Shown here: positions 17,432 to 25,655 of the stretch, one piece after another
Position numbering within the stretch: the stretch's first letter is position 1
Layout: every line of letters starts with the position of its first letter
Assembly: GCF_008329905.1 (NCBI RefSeq)
Contig: NZ_CP032155.1
Location: 1,240,001-1,304,000 of the forward strand
Length of the DNA: 64,000 nucleotides
Direction: 5' to 3'
Source of the DNA: Mycobacterium sp. ELW1
GTDB lineage: Bacteria; Actinomycetota; Actinomycetes; Mycobacteriales; Mycobacteriaceae
Notes under the pieces: generated by a model
The model's input: the letters and a program-made list of their open reading frames with translations, nothing else
What the model was told of the DNA's origin: nothing
Databases searched by the model: none
Program-made: the position numbers and the translations under genes

Positions 17432-18308
17432 GGCTGTGGCCTCTGCTGGCGATGCCGGCACGCTATGGCTTGCCGTGTTCTTTCTGGCGCCGCTCTACGT
17501 GGTGCTGGCCATCGTATTCGGCCAGGTCGACCCGATCTTCCGCACACCCATCCCGGTGTGGAACCCGTTGGAATGGGACCCGTCTCAATTCACCTACGTG
17601 CTCACCCACATCGTCGGCGCCGACGGTGTCTATGGTCCGGCACTGGTGCGCACCGCGGTCTACGTGGTGCTGGCCAGCGTCCTGTGTCTGCTGATCGCTT
17701 TTCCGGTCGCCTACTTCACCGCGCGGCTGTCTGGTCGATGGGCGGGGGCGTTGCTGGCCGCATTGATCGCACCGTTCTGGATCAGCTACATGATGCGAAT
17801 GCTGGCCTGGGTCAACCTGCTCCAGGACGACGGCATGGTGAACCGGCTGTTCAGCCTCGGTGGTCTGTTCGACGTCAAGGTGCACTGGCTGACCGGGCAG
17901 CCGGTGGTGGTGGTGCTCGGCCTGGTGTACGGCTACGTCCCGTACATGATCCTGCCGCTCTATGCCGGTCTGGACCGGTTGCCCCAGGCGACGTTGGAAG
18001 CGGCTCGGGATCTGGGCGCCAACAGGTTCGGGTCGTTCTGGCGGGTGACGTTGCCGATGTGCCGGCCGACGATCGTGGCCGCCGTGCTGCTGACCTGCCT
18101 GCCGATGCTCGGTGACTACTTCACCTCCGACATGCTGTCGGCCTCCCCGAAGACGGCGATGGTCGGCAACCTCATCAACGACAGCGTGCAGTCTCCCGGC
18201 CAGACCGGGCAGGCCGGTGCATTCGTGATGCTGGTGCTGATCGTGACCGTGGTGCCGATGTTCTACTACGTGCGGGTGACCTCACGCGGCGACCAGGTGT
18301 CCACATGA
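17410..18308 (+). pseudogene. potB: ABC transporter permease, PotB type, frameshifted near its start
   Basis: The main frame (from about 17436) encodes a binding-protein-dependent permease: first transmembrane helix TLWLAVFFLAPLYVVLAIVF, four further hydrophobic segments, and the cytoplasmic EAA-type loop LEAARDLGANRFGSFWRVTLP. The expected N-terminus VPRTRNSRLWPLLAMP is encoded from GTG 17410 in a different frame; one missing C near 17453 (ATGCCGGC for ATGCCCGGC) would join the two. A GTG at 17436 could give a shortened protein that still holds the first helix. The stop overlaps potC by ATGA. The gene follows potD and belongs to the same importer. Confidence 0.75.
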
Positions 18309-19184
18309 GGGGGCCGGTCGCGTGGTGGCGCGACCCGTGGCGGCCACCATGGATCCTGACGGCGGTCACCGCCGGCTATCTGGTGTGGTCGCTGCTGCCG
18401 GTGTTGATCGCGGTGGCCTTCTCCTTCAACGACGGCAGGTCCCGAACCAACTGGCAGGGCTTCTCCTTTCGCTGGTACTGGGGCGACGCGACCAAGTCGG
18501 TGTGGCACGACGCGTCGCTGCACACCGCTCTGTTGCAGACGCTGAAACTCGGGTGATCACCACGCTGATCACAGTGCCGCTGGGTGTGTTGTTCGCCATC
18601 GGCATCGACCGGTGGCGTGGGCGGTTGCCGGCCGGCGCCAACTTGATGATGCTGGTGTCGTTCGTGGTCCCTGAGGTGTTGCTCGCTGTCGCACTCCTGT
18701 TCGTGATGACCTCGCTGGCTTTACCGTTCGGGCTGGGAACCTCCGCGCAGGTAATCGGTCTTGTCACATTCCAGATCGCCTATCCGGCCGTCCTGGTGCG
18801 TGCTCGGCTGGCCACGATCGGTTCCCAATATGAAGAAGCTGCAATGGATTTGGGAGCATCCCCGATGCAGGCGCTGCGACGGGTGACGGTCCCGATGCTG
18901 TTTCCGGCGATCTTCGCCAGTACGGTGCTGGTGTTCGCCGACGTGATCGACGACTTCGTGCTGGTGCGCTACCTGTCCGGAAACTCGGCCACTGAACCGG
19001 TTTCGGTGAAGATCTACAACACTGCCCGTGCCGCACCGACCCCGGCACTCAACGCACTGGCGACCCTGTTGTTGGTCGCGGCATTGATAGCGGTGACCGT
19101 GGGATACCTGGTGTACCGCCGGCTGACTCGCGGCGACGACACCGCGGCGGCGGTGGCATCGCCGCGTTCGCCGGAGAGGCCTGA
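18305..19184 (+). pseudogene. potC: ABC transporter permease, PotC type, frameshifted
   Basis: The first frame (18305-18556) reads MRGPVAWWRDPW...ILTAVTAGYLVWSLLPVLIAVAFSFNDGRS and stops after LQTLKLG. The second frame resumes at once with VITTLITVPLGVLFAIGIDRWRG, more membrane helices and the loop EEAAMDLGASPMQALRRVTVP. A single missing base in CTCGGGTGATC (18550-18560) explains the break. The second frame stays open to 19401, into the Rieske gene, but the recognisable domain ends near YLVYRRLTRGDD (about 19140) and a TGA lies at 19182-19184, so the end given is an estimate and another indel may exist. Confidence 0.72.
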
Positions 19185-19226
19185 GCCGTGCCATCTCTGG
19201 ACCTGCGCCGGTCGCCGGACTAGTCT

Positions 19227-19242
19227 GACTGTATGTTCAAAC
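19227..19242 (+). promoter_or_regulatory. Possible degenerate fourth TetR operator at Rieske start
   Basis: GACTGT-ATGT-TCAAAC resembles operator 2 (GACTGA-CTGT-TCAATC) in 13 of 16 positions and overlaps the ATG at 19233, so it could cover a leaderless start. The symmetry is weak, so this is tentative. Confidence 0.35.
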
Positions 19243-20379
19243 AGACTCCGGCGCCGGTGCCTGCCGAGGGCCTCGCGGCTGCGCTCGCCCCGTTCGGGCA
19301 GTCGCGGATGCTGCCGCGGGAGGCCTACGTCGATCCGAAGGTCTTCGAGTGGGAGAAGCAGAACATCTTCGGCGGCTGGCATTGCGTGGGCCATGCGGTG
19401 ATCTGGATGGTGTCGGCGCCCAGAAGGCGGTCGGCTCGGGCTCGGACGGAATCCTTCTGGTGCGCGGTGAAGACGGCCGGGTGCGCGCGTTCGCCAACGT
19501 GTGCCGACACCGCGGTCACGAGCTGCTTGCCTGCGGTGCGAGCGCCAAGCGGCGCGGGATCATCTGCCCCTACCACTCGTGGTCGTACAAGCTGACCGGT
19601 GAGCTGCGTAATGCGCCGGCCTTCGACGGTATCGGCGGCCCCGACGCGAACGAGTTCGGTTTGACCGAATTGGCGTTGGTGGACTGGCACGGTTACCTCT
19701 TCGTCGACCCGAGCGGCAGCGCCGGCGATTTCGCTGCGCACATCGCCGGGCTCGAAGACGTCGTCGGCCCTACCGGACCGAGGACCTGACGGTGGTCGCG
19801 CGGCACTCCTACGAGTTGGAGACCAACTGGAAGGTGATCATCGAGAACTACCAGGAGTGCTACCACTGTTCGACGATTCACCCCGAGCTGTCGAAGATCA
19901 GTCCACCGACCAGCGGCGAGAACATCGACCTGCCCGGCGACTGGATGGGTGGCTGGATGGGCATGATCGACGAGGCCGAGACGATGTCGCTGAGCGGGCG
20001 AAGCGGCGGCGTGGCGATCAAGGGCCTGTCCGAGCACGAGCTGCGCACGGTGATGTATCTGGTGGGGTTCCCCAACCTGCTGGTGAGTCTGCACCCCGAC
20101 TATGTGATGACCCATCTGATGACACCGCTGGCCGTCGACCGCACCCATGTGGAATGCGCGTGGGCCTTTCCCAGAGAAGCTTTGGACAAGCCCGGTTTCG
20201 ACCCGTCGTACGCGGTGGACTTCTGGGACCTGACCAACCGGCAGGACTGGGCTGCATGCGAGTCGGTGCAGCGCGGGCTGAGTTCGCCGCACGCAAAGCC
20301 GGGGCCGCTGGCGCCCGACGAGGACGGCGTCTACCAGTTCGTCACCCGGGTCGCGCGGGCCTACACCGGATCTCGCTGA
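19233..20379 (+). pseudogene. Rieske non-haem iron oxygenase alpha subunit, two frameshifts
   Basis: Three consecutive frames together give one protein of about 380 aa. Frame 1 (from ATG 19233) carries EGLAAALAPFGQSRMLPREAYVDP and FEWEKQNIFGGWHCVGHA. Frame 2 carries the Rieske cluster ligands CRHRGHELLA...IICPYHSWSY. Frame 3 carries the mononuclear iron region NYQECYHCSTIHPELSK and the catalytic domain. The breaks sit near 19395 (GCGGTGAT, one G short) and 19770 (GGCCCTACC, one C short). The architecture is that of choline/carnitine/glycine-betaine monooxygenase alpha subunits, which remove N-methyl groups or cleave quaternary amines. No reductase gene is nearby. Whether the breaks are real cannot be judged here. 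Confidence 0.8.
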
Positions 20380-20534
20380 CCGCACGCAGAGCTGGTAACG
20401 TGCGGTTCGGGCGCGCAGGACCGCCCGACGTCCGCTCGAAGAGGCTCAGCCTCCCTGCTTTTGGCTTTTGAATCCTGACCGACCTCCTTCTCGGCCCGGC
20501 CTCGCGGACGCAGGGCACGTGAGAGGAGGCCGTC

Positions 20535-21756
20535 ATGGCCAGCACCCTGCCGACAACCCGTCACTGGAACGGTTGCGCTCCGACGCCCGCGCTCTGCAAC
20601 GCGGCGTCATGGCCAACGACCGCGAAGCGATCCAGGCCGTCCACCGTCATCACCCTCGGCCGGACATTGCGCTGCAGCGCTTTCGGCTGCACGACGCGCA
20701 ACTTGCGATCGCTCGCCGGTACGGATTCGGCGGCTGGCCCGCACTCGTCGAGTTCATGGCGGTCGCCGACGAACTTGCTGTGGACCCCGGCGGTATCGAC
20801 ATGGCCACGTTGGGTGTCGCCGATCAGTTCTGCTCGCTCGCGTCGTTGCGCTATGACCACACCGACGCCCCACCACGCTGGCAGGCCGCGCCGAACTGCT
20901 CGAGTCCAATCCTGCTGTGCCGCAGCATCACGCATGGGCGGCCGCGTCGGCCGCCGACCCGGTCGCTCTGACCCGTCACCTGAAGGATCGGCCGGAACTG
21001 GTCACCGCACCCGGCGGACCTTTCGGCTGGGTGCCGCTGCTGTATCTGTGCTATTCGCGGGTCTGGCTGCCGCACAAGGAAACTGATGTCATCGCCGCGG
21101 CCACTGTGCTGCTCGACGCCGGCGCCGATCCCAACGCCGGCTATCTGTGGCGCGCCCTGTCGACACCGTTCACGGCGCTCACCGGAGTGTTCGGCGAAGG
21201 CGAGCAGGGCCCGGGCCGTCAACCCCGGCATCGGTTCGCGACCGCGCTGGCTCGCCTGCTGCTGGAACGCGGCGCGCATCCCGTCGACCAGCAGACCCTC
21301 TACAACCGGATGTTCCGAGCCGACGATTCGCACCTCGAGCTGCTGTTCGACCACGGCCTGGCCGACGCCGGTCCGAGTCCGTGGGAGCGTCGCCTGGGCG
21401 AGGCGATGGAGACCCGCGCCCAGATGTGGCAGCGCCAAATCGACTGGGCCGCCGACCATGGCTTCGCAGACCGACTGGCCCTGCTGGCTCGCCACGGGAT
21501 CGACGTTTCGGGAGCCGAGCTGGTGCAACCGTCGTTTCCCGACGACCCGAACGTCCGCGACGCCGACGGCGCCACGCCGCTGCATCACGCGGCCTGGAGC
21601 GGCGACCTGGATCTGATACGTCGGCTGCTCGACGCGGGTGCGGACCCGGATCTGGTCGACTTTCGCTATGGGACGACGCCTTTGGGATGGGCGCAGCACG
21701 CCTACCAGACCGACGCGATCGACTACCTGAGCAACTGGCAGACTCACACGCTGTGA
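20535..21756 (+). pseudogene. Ankyrin-repeat protein, two apparent frameshifts
   Basis: ATG 20535 follows GAGAGGAGG. After MASTLP the frame must shift near 20555 (CCGACAAC for CCGGACAAC) to read DNPSLERLRSDARALQRGV...DREAIQAVHRHHP. It must shift again near 20878 to continue as LAGRAELLESNPAVPQHHAWAAASAADPVALTRHL. The rest (to 21756) has ankyrin units: ATVLLDAGADPNAGY, LARLLLERGAHP, and ATPLHHAAWSGDLDLIRRLLDAGADPDLVDFRYGTTPLGWA. It is a cytoplasmic repeat protein of unknown partner. It overlaps the patatin-like gene by GTGA, which suggests an operon. Confidence 0.72.
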
Positions 21757-22604
21757 CCACTAAACGGGCCCTGATACTGGCCGGCGGCGGTATCGCCGGC
21801 ATCGGCTGGGAGACCGGCATTTTGCGCGGGATCGCCGACGAATCGCCGGATACCGCGCAGAGTCTGCTGAATTCCGATGTGCTGGTCGGAACCTCGGCCG
21901 GCTCGACCGTTGCCGCACAGATCAGCAGCTCGCTGTCGCTGGAAGCACTCTTCGAACGTCAGACTGCCGAGACCTCGTCGGAAATCGACCCGGGGGTGGA
22001 CATCGACGCGATCTCCGCGCTATTCCTCACGGCCATGGCCGAACCCGGCGAGCTGACGGAGAAACTTCAGCGGATCGGACGCATCGCGCTGGACACGCCG
22101 ACCGTCGGCGAGGCGGTGCGCAGACGCGTCATCGAAGCGCGACTCCCCGAACATCGTTGGCCGCACCAGGATTTGCGAATCACCGCTATCGACACCGCAA
22201 CCGGGGAACTTGTCGTGTTCGACTCGTCGTCTGGTGTGGACCTCGTCGATGCCGTTGCTGCCAGCTGCGCGGTGCCCGGAACCTGGCCGCCGGTGACGAT
22301 CGGCGGCCGGCGCTATATGGACGGCGGCGTCAGCAGCTCGGTCCACACCGCGGTGGCTGCCGACTGCGCGACGGCCGTGGTGCTGGTGCCGGCGAGCGAA
22401 TCGGCGCCGTCTCCGTTTGGCAGTGGCACCGCGGCCGAGATCGCCGGCTTCCGAGCGCGTACCTTCGCCGTCTTCGCCGACGACGCGTCCCTGAGCGCCT
22501 TCGGTCCCAACCCGCTGGACCCGCGCTGCCGGGTCCCGTCGGCGCTGGCCGGACGCGAGCAGGGCCGCCGGGTGGCGGCGGCCGTCACGGAGTTTCTGGC
22601 GTGA
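21753..22604 (+). CDS. Patatin-like phospholipase family protein
   Basis: 283 aa from GTG 21753 (GTGA overlap with the ankyrin gene). The oxyanion segment ALILAGGGIAGIGWETGIL, the nucleophile elbow LVGTSAGSTVAAQ (G-T-S-A-G) and the catalytic Asp in YMDGGVSSSVHTA (DGG) form the patatin Ser-Asp dyad. It is probably a cytoplasmic acyl hydrolase. The end overlaps the convergent second patatin-type gene by 20 bases. The lipid substrate is unknown. Confidence 0.85.
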   Translation: MTTKRALILAGGGIAGIGWETGILRGIADESPDTAQSLLNSDVLVGTSAGSTVAAQISSSLSLEALFERQTAETSSEIDPGVDIDAISALFLTAMAEPGELTEKLQRIGRIALDTPTVGEAVRRRVIEARLPEHRWPHQDLRITAIDTATGELVVFDSSSGVDLVDAVAASCAVPGTWPPVTIGGRRYMDGGVSSSVHTAVAADCATAVVLVPASESAPSPFGSGTAAEIAGFRARTFAVFADDASLSAFGPNPLDPRCRVPSALAGREQGRRVAAAVTEFLA

Positions 22605-23646
22605 TGATGATTTCCGGACCGATGTGGCGGTAGCCGTCCAGTGCCTTGACGGCCAGCTCTCGGCCAAGGTCGATGATCTCGGCGGCGCGATGGAAATCCA
22701 AACTGCGGCAAGCGGTTCGGGGTACCTCGATGAGTAGGTCCGGGGGATAGGCTGCCATCTGATGGCGGGCCAGCGCGGCCTGCGCGATGTCGATGGTGCG
22801 GTTCATCACCGCGAAACTGCCCAGCTTGGGGATCGGGGCTTCGCGTGAGCTGTCGATCAGCTGATCATCGCTGCTCGGCTCGACGTCGTCGCCGTCCTCC
22901 GACACCGAACTGGTTCCGAAGCGGCTCAGCATCGACCTGGCCGCGGGGGTGTCCAGAAGCGAGCGGGCGGTATTGGTGTCCAACAGTGCCGACGTGCTGC
23001 GCAACAACCGGCCGAGCCATTCGGTGTTGGCGGCGGCTTCCGGGGCTTGGGCGGTGTCCTGGCTGCCCTCGGGGTCGGGGCCGGACAGGCTGATCGCGAT
23101 CGTCAGGTCGGCATTGACGGCGGCGATCGGAGCCAACGGCAACGGATCGAGGATTCCGCCGTCGGCCAGCAGCCTGCCGTCGAGCACGTGCGGCGCGATC
23201 ACGCCGGGGATGGCGATCGAGGCGCGGATCGCGGCGTCGACCGGCCCGCGCTGCAGCCACACTGATTTACCCGCGATGAGGTCGGTGGCCACGGCGGTAT
23301 AGGGGATCGGCAGGTTCTCGATGGTGACGTCGCCGAGGATGTCCCGGACCGCGTCGAGGATCTTCTCGGCGCGCAGCACGCCGGCCGCGGTGATCGACGG
23401 ATCGAGCAGCCGCAACACGGCTCGCTGCGTCAACGTCTGGGCCCATTCCGCGAATTCGTCGAGCGACCCGGCCGCGTGCAGGCCGCCCACCAACGCACCC
23501 ATCGACGATCCGGCGACACCGACGATCTCGTAGCCGCGACGTGTCAGCTCGTCGATCACGCCGATGTGCGCGTAGCCCCGCGCACCGCCGCTGCCGAGCG
23601 CCAGGGCGACCCGAGAGGTGGGGAATTGGTCGGGCATGGCGTCCAT
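22585..23646 (-). CDS. Patatin-like phospholipase family protein (RssA-like)
   Basis: 353 aa from ATG 23646 (ATG 23637 is an equally plausible second Met). VALALGSGGARGYAHIGVIDELTRRG is the oxyanion motif of the RssA-like subgroup, AGSSMGALVGGLHAAG holds the nucleophile Ser (G-S-S-M-G), and LADGGILDPLPLAP holds the Asp of the dyad (DGG). A polar acidic linker (SVSEDGDDVEPSSDD) precedes the C-terminal helices. It differs clearly from the adjacent convergent patatin protein, so they are not a recent duplication. A hairpin at 23662-23693 separates it from the upstream small secreted gene. Confidence 0.85.
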   Translation of the reverse strand: MDAMPDQFPTSRVALALGSGGARGYAHIGVIDELTRRGYEIVGVAGSSMGALVGGLHAAGSLDEFAEWAQTLTQRAVLRLLDPSITAAGVLRAEKILDAVRDILGDVTIENLPIPYTAVATDLIAGKSVWLQRGPVDAAIRASIAIPGVIAPHVLDGRLLADGGILDPLPLAPIAAVNADLTIAISLSGPDPEGSQDTAQAPEAAANTEWLGRLLRSTSALLDTNTARSLLDTPAARSMLSRFGTSSVSEDGDDVEPSSDDQLIDSSREAPIPKLGSFAVMNRTIDIAQAALARHQMAAYPPDLLIEVPRTACRSLDFHRAAEIIDLGRELAVKALDGYRHIGPEIIITPETP

Positions 23647-23661
23647 TCTGCTCACCGACAG

Positions 23662-23693
23662 CGGAAGGGCACCCCTTTCGGGATGCCCTTCCG
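23662..23693 (-). terminator. Hairpin between small secreted gene and patatin gene
   Basis: CGGAAGGGCA and TGCCCTTCCG form a perfect 10-base stem around a 12-base loop, with no T-run. It lies after the minus-strand secreted-protein gene and just before the patatin start, so it is likely a transcription terminator of the mycobacterial type without a U-tract. Confidence 0.55.
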
Positions 23694-23719
23694 TGGTGGC
23701 GCGCGTCACCGCGCCGCGC

Positions 23720-23905
23720 TCAGTCGCGCTGAATCACGTCGATGGTGCCGAGCTTGTCGCCACCCACGGTGTATCCGAGCGAATCGATTGTGGTGTCGCG
23801 GGCGTCACCGGACCCGCTGGGAGCGGCGGCCGCCGGGGCGGCCAGGCCGATGACGAGCGCGCTCATCGCGGTGCCCAGCAGGCCCGCGACCGCGTACTTG
23901 GTCAT
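23720..23905 (-). CDS. Small secreted protein
   Basis: 61 aa. MTKYAVAGLLGTAMSALVIGLAAPAAAAPSG is a typical Sec signal with cleavage after AAPAAAA, leaving a mature chain of about 33 residues (SGSGDARDTTIDSLGYTVGGDKLGTIDVIQRD). Mycobacteria encode many such short exported proteins of unknown role. ATG 23905 is the only start that gives a proper signal peptide. It is probably a monocistronic gene, ended by the hairpin downstream. Confidence 0.7.
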   Translation of the reverse strand: MTKYAVAGLLGTAMSALVIGLAAPAAAAPSGSGDARDTTIDSLGYTVGGDKLGTIDVIQRD

Positions 23906-24310
23906 GATGATGTGCCTCTTCTTTGGTTTCCTCTTGTGCCGGCTTTCGCCGATCAATTACAAAGAGGTAAACCGCGAGGTCAGGCATTTAATTCCGGTGG
24001 CAGCAACTGAACGACGGCTGGCAGTAATCGGATTCTGTAGGTTCCGCTCAAAGATGGCGGATTCCGCTCGAAAATGGCGGACGATGGCGGATCCGCCATT
24101 TTCGAGCGGATTTTCAATAGCTTAGCTAGCTAACTGGAGGTCGTCCTCTTTGAAGTTCGCCCTGTAAACGAAACCGTCACAGCAGTTGTACAGACGCTGC
24201 CGCCATCAGCGGCCCGAGGTTCTAGCTGCGTTCGCGAAGGCGGTCGGTACGCGACACGCCCACGCGGTGTTCCTGAGTTCCCCGTTATGTCAGGGTGGGA
24301 GCATCCGGTC
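23906..24310. other. Intergenic stretch with repeats, chromosome/island boundary
   Basis: No coding frame with native codon use was found in these 405 bases. The A/T content is higher than in the flanks around 23960-24130. The stretch holds the tandem/inverted repeat at 24042-24110 and marks the change from chromosomal-style genes to the accessory island. Confidence 0.5.
24042..24110. repeat. Tandem 20-base repeat plus 19-base inverted repeat
   Basis: Two direct copies, TTCCGCTCAAAGATGGCGGA (24042-24061) and TTCCGCTCGAAAATGGCGGA (24062-24081), differ at two positions. The second copy's last 19 bases are repeated as a perfect inverse at 24092-24110, giving a long hairpin with a 10-base loop. 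It could be a terminator, a protein-binding array or an old mobile-element end. Confidence 0.85.
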
Positions 24311-24634
24311 ATGACCGACAGACTGCGCGAAACCATGGAGGGGACTCTCGGCCACTTCTGGTACGACCTCGACGAGGTCTTCCAGTTGAACAAGTCGCTT
24401 GATGGCTATGTGAAGCTCGAGAACAACGGCCTGTTCGAACTTGACACATTGCGGACTCGGGAGCTCGAGAGCGAGTTCCGTACAGGCCGCAAGCGGCTGC
24501 CGCGACCCGAAGCCGTATACGGGATGACCGGAAGCACCCGCTCGATGTTCTTTGATATCGCGGGCATATCGAGGTCGAATGTCATGGGCCAGAAGGCATC
24601 CACGCAAACCATAAACACACGCGCATCCGTGTAG
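24311..24634 (+). CDS. Hypothetical protein, perhaps truncated
   Basis: 107 aa from ATG 24311 (GGGAG upstream; ATG 24287 is in frame but has no such site). Codon third positions are GC-rich, so the frame is probably genuine. The chain begins MTDRLRETMEGTLGHFWYDLDE, has LDGYVKLENNGLFELDTL, and ends abruptly at QTINTRASV. The first part loosely recalls N-terminal domains of ApeA-type HEPN defence proteins, and the abrupt end could mean truncation; neither point is proven. It lies upstream of the protease gene with a 118-base gap. Confidence 0.45.
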   Translation: MTDRLRETMEGTLGHFWYDLDEVFQLNKSLDGYVKLENNGLFELDTLRTRELESEFRTGRKRLPRPEAVYGMTGSTRSMFFDIAGISRSNVMGQKASTQTINTRASV

Positions 24635-24752
24635 AGGCGAGATGTCGTCAGTACGCCCATTGGCCGCCGCAGAGTCGGATAAACGCCGGTCTGCTCGCCG
24701 GGGACGGTAGGCAGAGGATTCGTAGACTGCAACATAGCAATGGAGGATCTAT

Positions 24753-25430
24753 ATGACTGTTACTACCGAATCTATGCACCGAACCTTGCAGATTTGGCGA
24801 CCAGATGGTGGAAGTGGATCAGGATTCACGATTGATCGCCATGGACGCCAATGGCTAGTGACGGCGCAGCATGTCGTTGAAGGTGTCGAGCCCGGACAGG
24901 TCAAGGTAGTAAGCCGTGAGGGCAAGTCATACGACGGACTCGAACACGTTCCGACCAATCCCGACGCTGACGTTGCGGTGTTCTCGCTCTTCCACAAACG
25001 GCTCACGTTGAACTACGAGCTAGAGCCAAGTACATCCGGTGTCGCGCTGGGACAAGACAGCTACTTCCTTGGCTTCCCCCTGGGCTGGAGTACCCAGAAC
25101 GAAGGTGAGCAACTTCCTTTCGTCAAGAAAGCCGTACTCTCCGGGATGACCAAAACGACATCAGGCGTTCCGGTCTGGATGTTCGACGGCATGAATCTGC
25201 AAGGATTCTCGGGAGGCCCAATCGTGTTCAAACACAACATGACTGGAAAATGGCACGTAATGGGCGTCGTTCACGGCTATCAAACGACCCCGGTCCTCGT
25301 GCACGATCATGCTGGCAGAGCGATCGGACGTGTCAATACGAATACAGGGTTCTTCGTCGGATTCGGAATCAACCACGCTACAGATGCGATCGATGAATTC
25401 GTGAAAAAGTCTGCAGTGTCGGATCTTTAG
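24753..25430 (+). CDS. Trypsin-like serine peptidase domain protein
   Basis: 225 aa, no signal peptide, so probably cytoplasmic. The catalytic triad of a chymotrypsin-fold protease can be read: H40 (LVTAQHVVEG), D73 (NPDADVAVF) and S153 (NLQGFSGGPIVF). The compact fold lacks PDZ or other added domains. The strong GGAGG (about 24742) fixes ATG 24753. The next frame starts immediately at its stop (TAGATG), so the two are an operon. Intracellular trypsin-like proteases placed beside nuclease-like genes occur in defence loci; the role here is unknown. Confidence 0.78.
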   Translation: MTVTTESMHRTLQIWRPDGGSGSGFTIDRHGRQWLVTAQHVVEGVEPGQVKVVSREGKSYDGLEHVPTNPDADVAVFSLFHKRLTLNYELEPSTSGVALGQDSYFLGFPLGWSTQNEGEQLPFVKKAVLSGMTKTTSGVPVWMFDGMNLQGFSGGPIVFKHNMTGKWHVMGVVHGYQTTPVLVHDHAGRAIGRVNTNTGFFVGFGINHATDAIDEFVKKSAVSDL

Positions 25431-25655
25431 ATGGCTGACCGTGGCGACGGCGGGTCGTCTTGGCCCCTCGAGGCGGCATTCCGCTGCGGCGATGGCTTCC
25501 TCGCTGCACCTGACTGCCTTGGTCAAACATTCCAGTCGCGTACAGCCTCGCACGATATTTCGCTCACCTTGCCGGAAATGCACGAGGGATCCATAAGGCG
25601 GCCTTCCTGGCGCTATGTTCGCGAAGGCGAAGACCGCAACGTCATTCCCCATTGA
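25431..25655 (+). CDS. Short frame joining the protease and HEPN genes, possible 5' part of the latter
   Basis: 74 aa starting directly at the protease stop. It ends in ...RRPSWRYVREGEDRNVIPH at TGA 25653-25655 and overlaps the next frame by 41 bases. If one C in ATTCCCCATTG (25644-25654) were extra, the frame would run on as NVIP-IDPEDDWGSV, giving one protein of about 395 aa with the HEPN-like gene. Otherwise it is an independent small gene. No domain is recognised. Confidence 0.4.
   Translation: MADRGDGGSSWPLEAAFRCGDGFLAAPDCLGQTFQSRTASHDISLTLPEMHEGSIRRPSWRYVREGEDRNVIPH

Noticed and set aside
24406..24735. Minus-strand 109-aa frame opposite the 24311 gene
   Set aside because: Codon third positions favour the plus-strand frame, and the minus-strand chain has no recognisable pattern or ribosome site.
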